A DNA stretch of 64,000 nucleotides, from the NCBI GenBank assembly GCA_021613335.1, contig JAJTWR010000275.1, forward strand, positions 113,501 through 177,500, read 5' to 3'. Position 1 is the stretch's first letter. Each line of letters begins with the position of its first letter. The position numbers and the translations under genes were made by a program. Below, in pieces: positions 17,301-28,715 of this stretch. This stretch comes from Whitmania pigra. Its lineage: Eukaryota; Annelida; Clitellata; Hirudinida; Haemopidae. The notes beneath the pieces are model-generated. The model ran no database searches and was not told the origin of the DNA. It saw only the letters and a program-made list of their open reading frames with translations.

Positions 17301-19939
17301 AAATAAATGTATAAAAGATATTATCTAAATTAATGCACAAACTCTATCTATTAAATGCTCTGGCCCATACTTTTATTTATATATTTCAAGTAAAATACAG
17401 GTGTCTGACTCCTCCTCCAGGTGGATCTATTAATTTTTTAATCTTTGATTAAATCTTATTGTTTTAGCTTATGCAAAGCAAATATGATGTCAAATAAATA
17501 ATCCTTGCAGACCATCGACCTGCTTTTCGTTATGGCCAACAATTCAAATAAAGAATTCGTTTGTCAGAAGATTTTGGAACTAACAGATGTAGTCAGAGAG
17601 GCATGGCCTCATAATCCTCAAGTTGTTGGAGGCATCTACCAAGGTTTACTTGAGCTGGCCGTAAGGTAAGTTTTTTAATATTTATTTTGTTTTTTAACTA
17701 GTTTTCTGGTATTAGGCATCAGGTAATTAGCAATTTAATAAAGTCTTTGAAAAGCTTTTTGCTTTTCCCCAGATTTTTCAAAGACGATGCCAACTGGTTC
17801 TTTGCAATGGCCTTCCAGATTGCTGAGAAAGTAGATAAGGCACATGTTTCTCTGAACTTTGAGCCAAGAATTTTAAGCAAGATTTTTGCTAAAAGTCAGA
17901 GCAAATTTAAAATTCTTTTCTGTTATTTATTTCTTTTAAAATGTACAGATGTAAGGCAAATGATAATTTCTGTGAAAGTAGAATATTTGATGTTTTATTG
18001 CTCAGGTGGTGAAGATTGGATCGAAGAAAGCAGAAAAAGAGCAATTGAGTTAGCAGTGGAACAACTGAGTCTTTTGAAACAAAACGTGGAACCTTACGGA
18101 TTTACTTGCCTCCTTTCTCTGCAGGTTCGTCTGCTGATATGAATAAGTGATTATGTCGTGTTTATTAATTTAATAAATAATCAGATATTACGTAGTCTCA
18201 GTAGTTTCTTAAGGCAATGTTAATTCAGCATGGGAGATCCTTTCACAGTAACAATAATAAGTAATAATATTAGCAAGTAATATTGTTGAGAACGATAGCA
18301 GTCGTGACAGTAGTTTATAATAACTTGACAATTTATGTTGTTCATAAAGACCTTTGAATATTTTTTGTCACAAATAGAGTAGTGAGTGATGAACAATTTT
18401 TGAAGAATATCCTGATTGATGAATTTGAGTGAGGATGAGAAATTTGAACTCTTGACAATTGTTTGAGTGATGTTCTGATACAGAAGGGGATAGTCTGTGC
18501 CATATTTTGTATTAAAGTCTTTATTTACCTTCTAATTATTTTTATTATTCGTTCAGTTGCTCGTAGAATTCCGCACATCGGCCGAACTTCCTGCTGACGG
18601 CCTTTTGGCAGCCTTCAAGAGCCTCTTACCCCTCGTTGCCACGGACAACGACTTGGGCAAAAGAATCCTGTCATCTCTGATTATTCTTCTTCCCACTGTT
18701 TCAGCGAGCACCCAGAAACTATTGAGAGATTCAGTGGATGAACTGATTTTAGGAGGGCTACCAATTGAGTCTTTTTGCAAGCTGGTGAGTTATGTGATAT
18801 AAAACTAATAAAGCAGCTTAATCAAATTATCTAGTTATGTGATGAAAAATATCAATTTTAGCTAAATATTAATTACCAATAAAAATTGGCTAAATATTAA
18901 CATAAAACAAATGTAAGTATAATTATACATAAAACAAATGTAAGTATAATTATATATAAAACAAACGTAAGTATAATTATATATTTTAAGCATACAATGC
19001 AGCCCATTTTCATCACTGACAGAATCTTATTGAGCTGGAAATCCTCTTATCAAAAGAAAACGGAGACTGTAGTCCGAGATCCAAAGAGGAATCTATCGAC
19101 GTTAGTGATCGCTTTTTTTTATAACGTGCCATGTTATTATATTACTATTCATTTGTGGCATTTGTGTCCTTAGCAGCAATTAGATGCTGTGTTCTCCACC
19201 ATGGATGAATATGTCTCTCGGTACCTAGAATCAGGAGGAATGCCTTACACTCGACCTGAAATAAAAGGCAGAAAAATTCCAAAAATATCAAAGGAGACAA
19301 TTAGAGAAAGCAGTGATCCAGGCATCGGGGAAATTACAAGCCTTGAATGTAGGGATGATTTATGTTTTGAGTAATAATAAATAAATAAATAAAATTTTTT
19401 TATAACAAAAATGAACAAAACTCCATTTCGTTGCATAGTTGATAATCAAGAAGTCCTGTTGCTCGATGCGGCCTCAAGAGAAAGGTGATTGCCGCTTCAC
19501 CCTAATTCAACTAATAAAATTATTATATAACTAATATGATTATAGCATAATAATATACTTTTATTAACAAATTATTAGAATGACGTTTATGCCATAATTG
19601 AAACTTAGGGATGAGCTGAAATTCTCAAAGAATGCTTCGGTCTGGTCGGAAAGTGGCTGCAAGCACGAATCTCTCGCAGATCAATCAAAGGTGAACCTCG
19701 TCAATAAAGTTTTACAATTTTAAGGTTTACTCTTAGTAATGTAAATTCAGTTGTCGAGGACACTTAATAATTCAAGTGTTCAACGTCTATTAGAAATATT
19801 CTGCACTGCATTATTTAATAAAACATCGAAATGTCTTCCTTTTCAGCACCAGCACGCGAACACGCCCGAAAGCAGCAAGAAACAATCGTCCGACGACGAA
19901 CTGACTAAACTCACTCGACAGCTCTTTATTGGATTTTAA
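14325..19939 (+). CDS. AP4E1: AP-4 complex subunit epsilon, ear-less form
   Basis: Large chain of the AP-4 adaptor, which sorts cargo at the trans-Golgi network. Exons: 14325-14468, 14537-14608, 14762-14885, 15048-15121, 15222-15343, 15513-15672, 15791-15957, 16429-16502, 16715-16840, 16910-17019, 17511-17665, 17773-17894, 18006-18124, 18557-18784, 19023-19100, 19174-19348, 19439-19484, 19609-19690, 19847-19939; phases agree, giving about 756 residues. Family hallmarks are FIHAVNLAQQGDLMAKRTGYL, FFNESHQFALLLINTILKDL, YDYHGNPSPW and later armadillo-like helices. Wording of these segments matches epsilon, not the gamma or delta adaptins. The C-terminus LTKLTRQLFIGF resembles the hinge motif that in human precedes the appendage, so trunk plus hinge are present and the ear is absent. 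The exon pair 19174-19348 and 19439-19484 is the least certain join. Confidence 0.9.
17021..17105. repeat. 45-bp tandem duplication next to an AP4E1 donor
   Basis: Two copies of a 40-base AT-rich block (period 45) begin two bases after the GT of the intron following exon 16910-17019. Confidence 0.8.
18896..18985. repeat. 28-bp repeat, three copies, AP4E1 intron
   Basis: Three near-identical copies of a unit holding ATAAAACAAATGTAAGTATA lie in the intron before exon 19023-19100. Each copy contains a GTAAGT string that could act as a decoy donor. Confidence 0.8.
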
Positions 19940-19986
19940 TCATTTCGCAAACCATGGAACCTCTGTGTAATATTTTCCAAATACAC

Positions 19987-19992
19987 ATTAAA
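19987..19992 (+). terminator. ATTAAA polyadenylation signal after AP4E1
   Basis: Variant signal 48 bases past the stop. The 660-base spacer to the convergent LxxLL gene has no supported gene; it probably holds both 3' untranslated regions. Confidence 0.45.
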
Positions 19993-20600
19993 ATACAAGT
20001 TATCATCCCATCTCAAAGTGGACATTTTTTAAAACCGTGGAATATATTCCAGATGTTGGGTTTGCGACTCCTGTGAACAATAGGAGCAATGGTCATCAAG
20101 TGTCGCTGTTGCAACTCTCCAGCTCTGGGAGACTTTGCCATGCAAATGGTCTGGGCACCGATGCTTGAGCTTGTGGCACTACACAAGTTCACATATCGTT
20201 ATTATTATAATTATTAATCTATACGACCAGCTGTCACTTTAGTAATCATGTAGTTTTAATGCCTCTTTACATTAAAGTATTAATAGAGCCACATAATGTG
20301 TTCCATTGAAGGGAATAGTCACTTACACACTGACCCAAAAGCCAACGTCCATCAGACGTACAAACAGGTACGAGCGAATATCTCGTGCGAGTCAAGAAGC
20401 ATTGTGCCTAAGCTCGGCTTACGTTTAATCATAATAAGAGGATGCGACCAATCACGATTGACAGTCTAGCACAGACAAGAATGTTTGGAAAGAAATGAGA
20501 ATTTGTGCAAATAATCAGTCTCTACAGCACCTTATTATTGGCAATGTAGAAGGTCATTAAGAAATTGTTGCATAGAATTGTATCACGTCCGACCACACGG

Positions 20601-22070
20601 TCAACAAACATCAGAATCTTCGTGGTTGTTCTCAGTCATGTGGTTAACCGTGTCAAATTTCGTAAGTGTTTTTGGGCTATCCAGGAGCTCCCTATCGGCC
20701 AATTCGACTTTAATTTCCTGCGACCAAAGATCGGACACGAGCTGATCTCCCTCGAACCTCGAATTCCGATCGCGTTGAGGTCCTCGACCGTCGTTCTCTG
20801 CTCTTGAAGTCATCGAATTCTGCAAGCTCGATGAAGAATCCACGTTCTGGTTTCTTCTGACGTCGACGAGCTTGTGGAGTAACATGCTGTATCTGTACTC
20901 TGAGAATTCAGGATTTGAGTTTGGAGAGCTCCCCGTTCTGTTATCAGGAAAGAAGTGTCCTCTCGAAGCAGAGCCCGAGTCTTTCGAATTTGCAGTCGGA
21001 CATCGCAGCATCTGAGGGTTGTGTTGATTGGAGCACTGACTGTTTTCTTCTCTGTTCATTTCGTCGACGAAGGAACCCGTTTCGTGTCTCGTTTTCTTTC
21101 TTTTCCGCTCGGAAGCCGCTCTCTGGCCATTTGCTTTCTGGCCTTGGTGGCCAGTAGATTTTTGGAAAAGTAATTCCCTGAGATAAGAGGAGCCAGGAGA
21201 TGTCTTTTCCTGAGCAAGTGAGGAGCTGGCGAACTCCGGTTTTGTCCCAACGCTCGTCTTGGCTTCCGATCCGAGAGACTTTTCATTACCGACGCCGTCC
21301 ACTCTGCTCGACATTTTTTTGAGCATTTCCGAGGCCGACACCGGGGCCGGCCAGACGTGGCTAAGGACGCCGCCAAAAACATCTGCGTTCGACGGGGGCC
21401 TCTGCAATAGCTGAGACAGCATGCTACTACTTCTCTTGGGAGGCCTCATTTCAGAAACATCACATCCATTTCCTACAGAATCAAGTGACAGTTCGCTTTT
21501 GGCATTTAAAACTCCATTAGACGTCGGAGGTCTGTCTACGAAATGGCTGAAGCCTATTGTGCAGTCGTTAGAATCGCTCGAGTTAGCCAAGTTGGAGCCA
21601 CTGCTGTGTTTGGAAATGTTGTCTGCAGGAACATCACCATCGACCAATTTAATGTTGGAAGAGGAACTCCTGCAACAGGAGGCTTGATGTCTTTCTCTGT
21701 CTGATTGCTTAACATTTAAATCAGAAGCAAACGTCCAATTGTTCTCATGCAACCCTTTCATGTTAGTTCCCATGGTATTGGTCATTTCAGTGCAGTTTAC
21801 ATCGTCGTCGTCGTGATCATGAAAGGCTGGCATTGTGTTACTCCGGTTGAGAAAAGCTTCGCTGAATTGGAGCAACAATACACTCTCGCTGTCTATGGTG
21901 ATGCCTATTGTTCCGCTAATTTCCAATTTATGTTGAAATGAGATGAGGGTTTCACAAATGTCACAAAACAATTTTTTCAATGCGGCTTTGAGTTTGTTTT
22001 GTGATCCAGTACCCGGTGGATCGTAACATTTTAGTCTACTTTCAATCGACGGACGATACATGTCGGGCAA
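20601..22070 (-). CDS. Unrecognised LxxLL-motif protein, single exon
   Basis: I do not recognise this 489-residue protein. The open frame is long and richer in G+C than its surroundings, as expected of coding sequence. The N-terminal 75 residues look folded, with an FCDIC pair of cysteines and ISGTIGITID. The rest is Ser/Asn-rich and probably disordered. Two canonical nuclear-receptor-box motifs are visible, LSQLL (218-222) and LRELL (297-301), plus a variant LLHKLV (397-402). A basic run ERKRKKTRHE (321-330) fits a nuclear signal, and IKVE (453-456) fits a SUMO consensus. These features suggest a nuclear receptor cofactor, which is inference only. The ATG used is at 22068-22070. A CTGCTAG acceptor-like site about 20 bases upstream leaves an in-frame extension and an upstream exon possible. 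It converges on AP4E1 and diverges from ZER1. Confidence 0.65.
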   Translation of the reverse strand: MPDMYRPSIESRLKCYDPPGTGSQNKLKAALKKLFCDICETLISFQHKLEISGTIGITIDSESVLLLQFSEAFLNRSNTMPAFHDHDDDDVNCTEMTNTMGTNMKGLHENNWTFASDLNVKQSDRERHQASCCRSSSSNIKLVDGDVPADNISKHSSGSNLANSSDSNDCTIGFSHFVDRPPTSNGVLNAKSELSLDSVGNGCDVSEMRPPKRSSSMLSQLLQRPPSNADVFGGVLSHVWPAPVSASEMLKKMSSRVDGVGNEKSLGSEAKTSVGTKPEFASSSLAQEKTSPGSSYLRELLFQKSTGHQGQKANGQRAASERKRKKTRHETGSFVDEMNREENSQCSNQHNPQMLRCPTANSKDSGSASRGHFFPDNRTGSSPNSNPEFSEYRYSMLLHKLVDVRRNQNVDSSSSLQNSMTSRAENDGRGPQRDRNSRFEGDQLVSDLWSQEIKVELADRELLDSPKTLTKFDTVNHMTENNHEDSDVC

Positions 22071-23341
22071 ATATTTTTCTAGCAGAAATCTTTAAACGCT
22101 AATGTCTAAATAATAGCAAGATTTATAATTCTTATCCACGATTCGAGAGAAACCCAGACTAAATGAAAAACACCACATGAAAACAAGAGAACAAAAATAA
22201 ATTCTGTAAGTCATAATAAATAAAAAGACTTTTTTTTATTTAGATAGTTATAACGAGATATATTTAGTTTTCTTCAAATTTTAATCATCTCAATTTGAAT
22301 AGGTTGTTATTTCATTTTAATTAATTAAAAAAAATTAAAAACATGCAATTCTTGTGCTTATTAATAATGCTAAAAATATTCTGAATTAAATATTAGTCGT
22401 TAGTCTATCAGAAATTGGTTTCTGAAGTAACTTTGGTATTTCCTTTTAGTGAAAAATCATCCACATTTTCATTATTTAAAATACTTTCGCTCCAAGGTTT
22501 CATCTTCTTATGCATGCAGTGTGCCCAAGATTAACATTTCCATTTGTCATAAACTTGATGAATTTATGTACTTGAAGAATGTGTGAGAAGCGATTTGTGC
22601 AAACGAAATTGTGAATTCGGCCCTTTTTACTATTTCATATTAAACAATACAAATTTATCACCACATAAAAATAAATACTAATTTAGATAAAGCAAAGTTA
22701 ATTAAAATATGGAATAAAGGTTATATCTTCCTACTTTCTAAAGTTTTAAAGTTGCGATTACATTTACTTTCAATTTTGTTATTAAGTTTAAATAAATAAA
22801 TAAATAAAAAGTAATTTCAGAATATAACGCATCTTAATAATTAAGAGGCAATTATCAGATAATTTTTGTTTTTGTAAATATTTTGCCCATCTGAGTCTTG
22901 TATTTTGATCAAAGTGGACAAAATAAACCCAAAGGTCTGATTTCATTTCTGATAAATCGGCAGAGTTGTTTCATTTTCTCCTTTTTGTTACATTGTACCT
23001 GTTTATAGGTTTGTTTATATTTGGAAATTAGTACGGCCACAGACTAATTCTTATAACAATCAGATATTTCTTTTCAAAGAAATTTGTATATTGTGTGTTG
23101 GGTGGTTCTTAAGTTGTAATAACAAATAATCGTTTCATAATATATTTGACGTTATCGATGTTTGGATTAGAGTAAATGAGAAAAAGGCTGGAACTGCAAA
23201 GGTGAAATTCTGTAGTTTTAGCTCTAGATTAGAGCCATTAATAAATACGCATTGCAAATTTGGCTATATTGTAATTGAATTTTTGCATATGATGATAACC
23301 AATACAATCAAGAAAATAATCTAAGCAATGTTTTAGGATTA
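22071..23341. other. Divergent intergenic region between the LxxLL gene and ZER1
   Basis: About 1.27 kb of AT-rich sequence between two genes transcribed away from each other. It probably contains both promoters. I could not pick out a TATA box, CpG island or further exon with confidence. Confidence 0.5.
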
Positions 23342-26300
23342 ATGGGAGAAATGCAGAAGTTGGTCAGAGGAGATCTACACGAGGGAGACTACTTTTCAAG
23401 GTCTCGCTTTTGGGAACAAGACAGCCCTGAAACACTGACAAATTCCTGCTTATCATTCATTGTCAATAATTTTAATGATGTGTTTTTTATGGATGGCATG
23501 TCAAGGAAATGTTAGTACAGCTGAATTTGATATTAACAAGTGACTATAATTAAAAGCTTAATGGATTGAGATATTAAACTAACTATATTAAAAAATCAAG
23601 CATTGCAAAATTAAGAGCAATATTACATATTTGTATTATTGTAAACGTTATTATGTGAAATGATGCAGTCAGATGATCTTTGTTTTGCTTCGCAGTGAAC
23701 CCAGATGTATTTCTACCCCCGTTTCTGTTTGAGGAGTTGCACAAGAAGAGCCTGCAAATGTGTCGTCCCCTTCCTCAAACCCTGCTCGTCAAATGTCTGA
23801 CGGAATCGCAGAGGTTTCCCATTCGTAAACTTGACCTTGGAGATTACAACAGTTTGAGAGGAGATCAACTAAAAGATATCCTGAGCGATCAACTTGTACA
23901 TCTCAGCATTGATTCGGAATATTTCTGCCCATCCTTTTTGAAAACAATTTGTGATTTATCACCATCGCTTGTCACTTTGAAGGTCGGAAAACATTGCCAG
24001 AAACTTCATCCAGAGTAAGTAGATTCATATTTGATTTAAAAGCTTAATTAATTAATTGTTTATTTATTTATTTTACTTGATTCATTCAATTCGAACCCAA
24101 TTATTTATTTAAATGGTTTCAGTGAAAATTGCTCTTGGAAGTGAAATCCATCTTCTGATTTATTTTCCTAGGCATTGCAAGTCATTAAGACTGGAAAAAC
24201 TTCGACACCTTTCGTTGAACAATCCTGCACTCTGCATCTCGAACTTCTTCGCGTCGGATCTTTTCAACTTTTCGAACCGGTTGACGGTCCTCGACCTCTC
24301 GGACTGCAAGTTGACCTTCGAACTTCAGGCCGACCTCGGCAGGTTCGCAAATCTCGAGTCGCTGAGTCTGCACAACGTGATCACCGGAGACGTTTGCTCG
24401 GTGCTCGAGTTCCTCACCAATCTGAAGAAGTTGAGGTTGGTCAGGAATCGAGGAATCGATGTTTCGTTGCGTTTAAGTAGCCGATGATAAAAAGCATAAA
24501 TTTACAATGTAGTACGTCATTTATTTCGGCCGAAAAAGGCCACGACTTCAATAAATTATCAGACGATGGTAATTATCAGCATAGCAGTAGAAATAGCACT
24601 ACTAGATAGCACTAACGAGAGTACTCGATCACCATCAATGTCCACCAGCTAACGACAACAAAAAAATAAAATTGAAAAGACTAATTACAAAATTGATTGT
24701 TCGCACGTTAAACTCACGCAGGAAGCTAGACCTGGGCAGCAGCGACAATGCTGAACCGGTGATATACAGGGGAGACTTGTTGTCTTCGTTGAAGAAACTC
24801 GTGGACTCCTCGCAGAACCTCAAGTGGCTCGAGCTTTGCGGAACCAACCTCGCGGCCAACACCATCGACACCAGGTCCTTCTCCGAGAGGATGAGTCGGG
24901 CCAAGATGAGCCAAGACGAGAAGTAGTTCATCGTTGTTATTGTTAATTACTTCATTAATGATAATATCATTGTTATTGTTAATTACTTTATTAATGATAA
25001 TATCATTGTTATTGTTAATTACTTTATTAATGATAATATCATTGTTATTGTTAATTACTACATTAATAATAATATTATTGTTATTGTTAATTAATTCATT
25101 AATAATAATATCTTCGTTATTCATTAATAATAATATCTTCGTTATTGCTAGTAGTTACTTCATTGCCAGTTTTATTATATTTTCATTTACACTGTCAGGT
25201 TGCAGCCCATCGAGTGGATGGAGAACAGGCACCTGGAATATCTCGGGTTGCTCAATTGCTCGGGCCATCCCTGCACCCTAGACGGTCTCCCTGCAGATAA
25301 GGTCGTTTTAATTTCCACGTTATTTAAATAGATGCAGGCATGCCGAACGCCATCCTCAAATTTTGGACAGAATATTCTTGCTTTGATGTCATTATTTTGT
25401 CTATCGTTATCATAACTAGAGCAATCATAATTGTTCCAGGTAAGTGGCGACAATAATGTGGAACAGATCCTGACCTCGCTTGAAACGTACGTCGATCGAC
25501 CTCCCCTCCTCCTTCTCACCCTCAACACGCTCTTCGATTGGATCCGTTCCGAGGATCACTTCACCGAAACCCAAGAAGCCCGAGCCCTCGAGGTAAGGCA
25601 TCACGGATCACAAGTTTCTAGTAATTTCTTAATGACCTTTCACCTTTATAGTCTACATTGAGGGCTCTGGATAGGCATAGGAAGTCGAGGGACATTCAAC
25701 TTTCTGGGAGGTGAGTTGCATGCGGTGGCTAATGAAGCGACTTCGCAAACGTAATAACGTAACGTTCGTTAACCTGCAGTGCGTCGATCTTTTACATGAT
25801 GAAGGGTAATCTTAAGTCGAGATTGACTGTCCGGATAAAAAGGTTTGACATTATTTATGACACCGTTTTTGTAATCGTTGAGATTATTACTAAAAACTGT
25901 TATTGTTATTTAATATGTATATTAATGTAAACATTGTTTAATGTCCACAGACATGTAATAAGGGCCACATTGGATGCTATGGAAAGGGCTCTTGTGAATC
26001 CAGACGAGTCAAGTGTTAGTCAAATACGATGATGATGATGATATAAAATGGATGTTTTGATTATTAATTATGATCTTCTGTACTGCAGATATTTTGATTA
26101 ATAATTATGATCTTCTGTACTGCAGATGTGTCGCAATGGCTGCCTCATCCTCTGCCATCTGAGGATTCCTCAGGATCTGGTTTAGTTGTGCCACCTTTGA
26201 AATTTTGCTCACCAATAATGCTGAATCCATTTGCATATTCACGACCAATAATGGCGAATCCGTTTGCAGATTCACGACTATTCTCGGGTAGTGAGCCTCC

Positions 26301-28715
26301 TGCTTCGCCTCATCGAGAAGCCCGAACCTCGAGAGGGGGAGCCTTTCATTCAGAGGGTGTCTCTTAACCTCCTCAACAGCTTGGCCTGCCAAGTTGACAA
26401 TGAAGAAAAGCTCAAGGTTGGCGAGCTTGGAACATTCAAGGTTAGACTAAATATTGGTAATGATAGTAGTAATAATAGTAATAATGATAATAATAATAAA
26501 TATTGGTAACGATGGACGTAATAATAGTAATAATAATAATAATAATAATAAATATTAGTCGATGGAATTTAATTACTTCCAATGAGATGATTAACATTGC
26601 AATAGGCAATGGACATAATAATAGTAATAATAATAATAACAATAAATAATAAATAATAGCATTAACTGTAGCAAGTGCAACAACAATAAGAGTAATAAGT
26701 AATAAGAGTAAGACTTTATACCTTCATCTACCAAGGATCTATCTCAGGGTTAAAGACATGCTCTTTCAAATTACTTTATTTACTATTCAAAATGTCGTGC
26801 AAACAACTTTTATTGAGTGGAAGTGCATAGCTTACGATTTTATAGCCCGACAGCGGAAGCGCGTGCTTAAGGCTGGCCTTTTGGGTTTATTTGAATTTAT
26901 TTGCTTTCACTTTTTGCTTTTTCTGTATATATAACGGCTTGTTTGTTTGTTTGATTCAATAAACTCATAAACAATTTCAAATAATGGCTTGATAATGCTT
27001 TATTGTTCCTAGCTGTAATCATCAATGCCTTTGAAACAATAAACTTCCAAATAATATTATTCAATTTGTGTGATCATTTCAATTGTTGACGGACTGACCA
27101 ATTCTCTTGTTCAACAGGTGATGTTAACTTTGATAAGAAAAAAACTCGACTCGAATATCTGTGACGAGATCATGGAAGTCGCATGGAGTCTCATGTGGAA
27201 CGCCACGGGTCGGTTAATTTGTTAACCTTCATTAATTATTATTTTGTTGACCTTCATTAGTTATTAATTTGTTGACCTTCATTAGTTATTATTTTGTTAA
27301 CCTTTATTAATTATTATTTTGTTAACGTTCATCAATCATTATTTTTAAACGATCAATAATAACAATTCTGCCGCTTCAGACGAGACGGCTCGAAACTGCG
27401 AACTTTTCATCAGCAACGGTGGTCTGGAAATGTTCACGAAGTGCTACGAGGTAAATGAACGGAAGGTACCAGGCTGGATGAAGTACGGCATCGACAAAAC
27501 AATATTATTCATGAATATTCATTATTCATTTAATTTTGTAAAATGTTTTCGTTTAATTTCGGCAATGCATTTAACTTGCAATAAATACCGAGACCTCGAG
27601 TTTGCTGCGATTCGTCGAGACTTCAAGAGTTTAAACTTGATCGCGTTGCAACGTAGGCTTTCAAGAACAAAGGAGAACTGCTGAGGAACATGATGGGTCT
27701 CATGGGGAATGTGGCTGAGGTGGACCATCTCAAGGGCCACCTTATGAACTTTATACCCATTTTCACGGACCTGCTTGATTCGGAATCTGACGGAATTGAG
27801 GTAATTGTGGTCAATTGCAATACTTGTCGATTCCTTCATCAATTTTATAGTTCTTGGTAATCTTGCCGACGAACGTCGTTAAATTTTTTAATTTGCTTCG
27901 GCCGAATCAGGTCAGCTACAATTCCTGCGGCATCTTGGCCAACATCATTCTGGACGGCTCCCTTTGCAGCAAGTTCGATCACCGCTGGTCCTCGGTGCGT
28001 GCCAAGATGAGGCAGGCAATGGCGAGGTGGCCGATCACGTCCGAAAGAAATATCAACTACAGGTTGAAAATGAAAATTCAATTTTTAAAATGGCTTTCAA
28101 ATGTTTACGATTGGCCGATCGTATTTTAAATGCACGCCACGATTGCCAGGTCGTTCGGTCCCATCCTCAGACTCCTGGATTGTGGAGCAATCATAGAAGT
28201 TCAACTGTGGGCTCTATGGGCACTCAGCAATCTTACCAAAGTTTACAGTGAGTAATTGGGTCGACGGAATTTCTTGTTCTCGCTTTCAATGTAATTGTTT
28301 AATACTTGATTAAGGAAGCAAATACTGTCCTCTACTGAAAGAAGAAAACGGGATCGACAAACTCAAAGAGATCTTTCTCAATACTCGCTCGTCGCTCGTC
28401 AAAAGAATGGCCTTCAAGGTCATCAGACGATGCGACAAGTTCGAAAGCCACCCGGACGAAGTCAGCGAGGCCGAAGACCACGACATGGTCGAGGAATATC
28501 AGAAATACGACGAGGACTTCTCCGACTGCGGCGAAGAAAATTCCTTCGACAGATGCAGCTTATCGAAAGATGTTGAAATCAAGAGTTGCCACGAAGGCAA
28601 TCATTGCGAAGATTCATTTACAGACGCAAACGATATCTATGGCAATGACGACGACGACGATGAGCCGAACGGAAAGATATCTGCCAGAGGAAGAAGTCAA
28701 AGAAGAGCCTTGTGA
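23342..28715 (+). CDS. ZER1: Protein zer-1 homolog (ZYG11 family CUL2 substrate receptor)
   Basis: Substrate-recognition subunit of a CUL2 ubiquitin ligase; ZER1 and ZYG11B read N-terminal glycine degrons. Exons: 23342-23510, 23696-24014, 24172-24435, 24722-24922, 25199-25301, 25440-25592, 25652-25710, 25780-25842, 25951-26014, 26126-26179, 26270-26440, 27118-27208, 27380-27450, 27657-27800, 27911-28062, 28150-28247, 28315-28715, giving about 858 residues. Order: N-terminal SPETLTNSCLSFI with NPDVFLPP (VHL-box region), leucine-rich repeats (LRHLSLNNPAL, LTVLDLSDCKL), then armadillo-like repeats with VSGDNNVEQIL, LACQVDNEEK, MMGLMGNVAEV, VSYNSCGILANI, NINYRSFGPILRLL and QLWALWALSNL. VSGDNN and NINYRSF.PILRLL mark ZER1 rather than ZYG11. 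The C-terminal tail is extended and acidic. An upstream non-coding exon is possible. Confidence 0.94.
24932..25145. repeat. 36-bp tandem repeat, about six copies, ZER1 intron 4
   Basis: A unit of the type ATTGTTATTGTTAATTAC followed by a TTAATGATAATATC half repeats through most of this intron. Its Ile/Asn-rich and Leu-rich reading frames are artefacts. Confidence 0.9.
26055..26127. repeat. Duplicated 3' splice site, ZER1 intron 9
   Basis: Two 36-base copies (26055-26090, 26092-26127) differ at one base. Each contains CTTCTGTACTGCAGAT, so there are two complete acceptors 37 bases apart; the second gives the conserved frame. Confidence 0.9.
26212..26277. repeat. Duplicated acceptor region, ZER1 intron 10
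   Basis: Two adjacent 33-base copies (26212-26244, 26245-26277). Copy one reads TTTGCATATTC, copy two TTTGCAGATTC, so only the second has a usable AG. It is the acceptor of exon 26270-26440. Confidence 0.9.
26445..26720. repeat. Degenerate (AAT/AGT)n and 70-bp repeats, ZER1 intron 11
   Basis: Interrupted TAATAATAG-type triplets with repeated AAATATTGGTAA and GGACATAATAATAG words. The intron from 26441 to 27117 is otherwise unremarkable. Confidence 0.75.
27221..27345. repeat. 25-bp tandem repeat, five copies, ZER1 intron 12
   Basis: Five copies of a unit like GTTGACCTTCATTAGTTATT plus a short T/A tail fill most of a 171-base intron. Confidence 0.9.

Noticed and set aside
20915..21687. Plus-strand ORFs opposite the LxxLL gene
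   Set aside because: Antisense shadows of a long coding frame; no recognisable domain.
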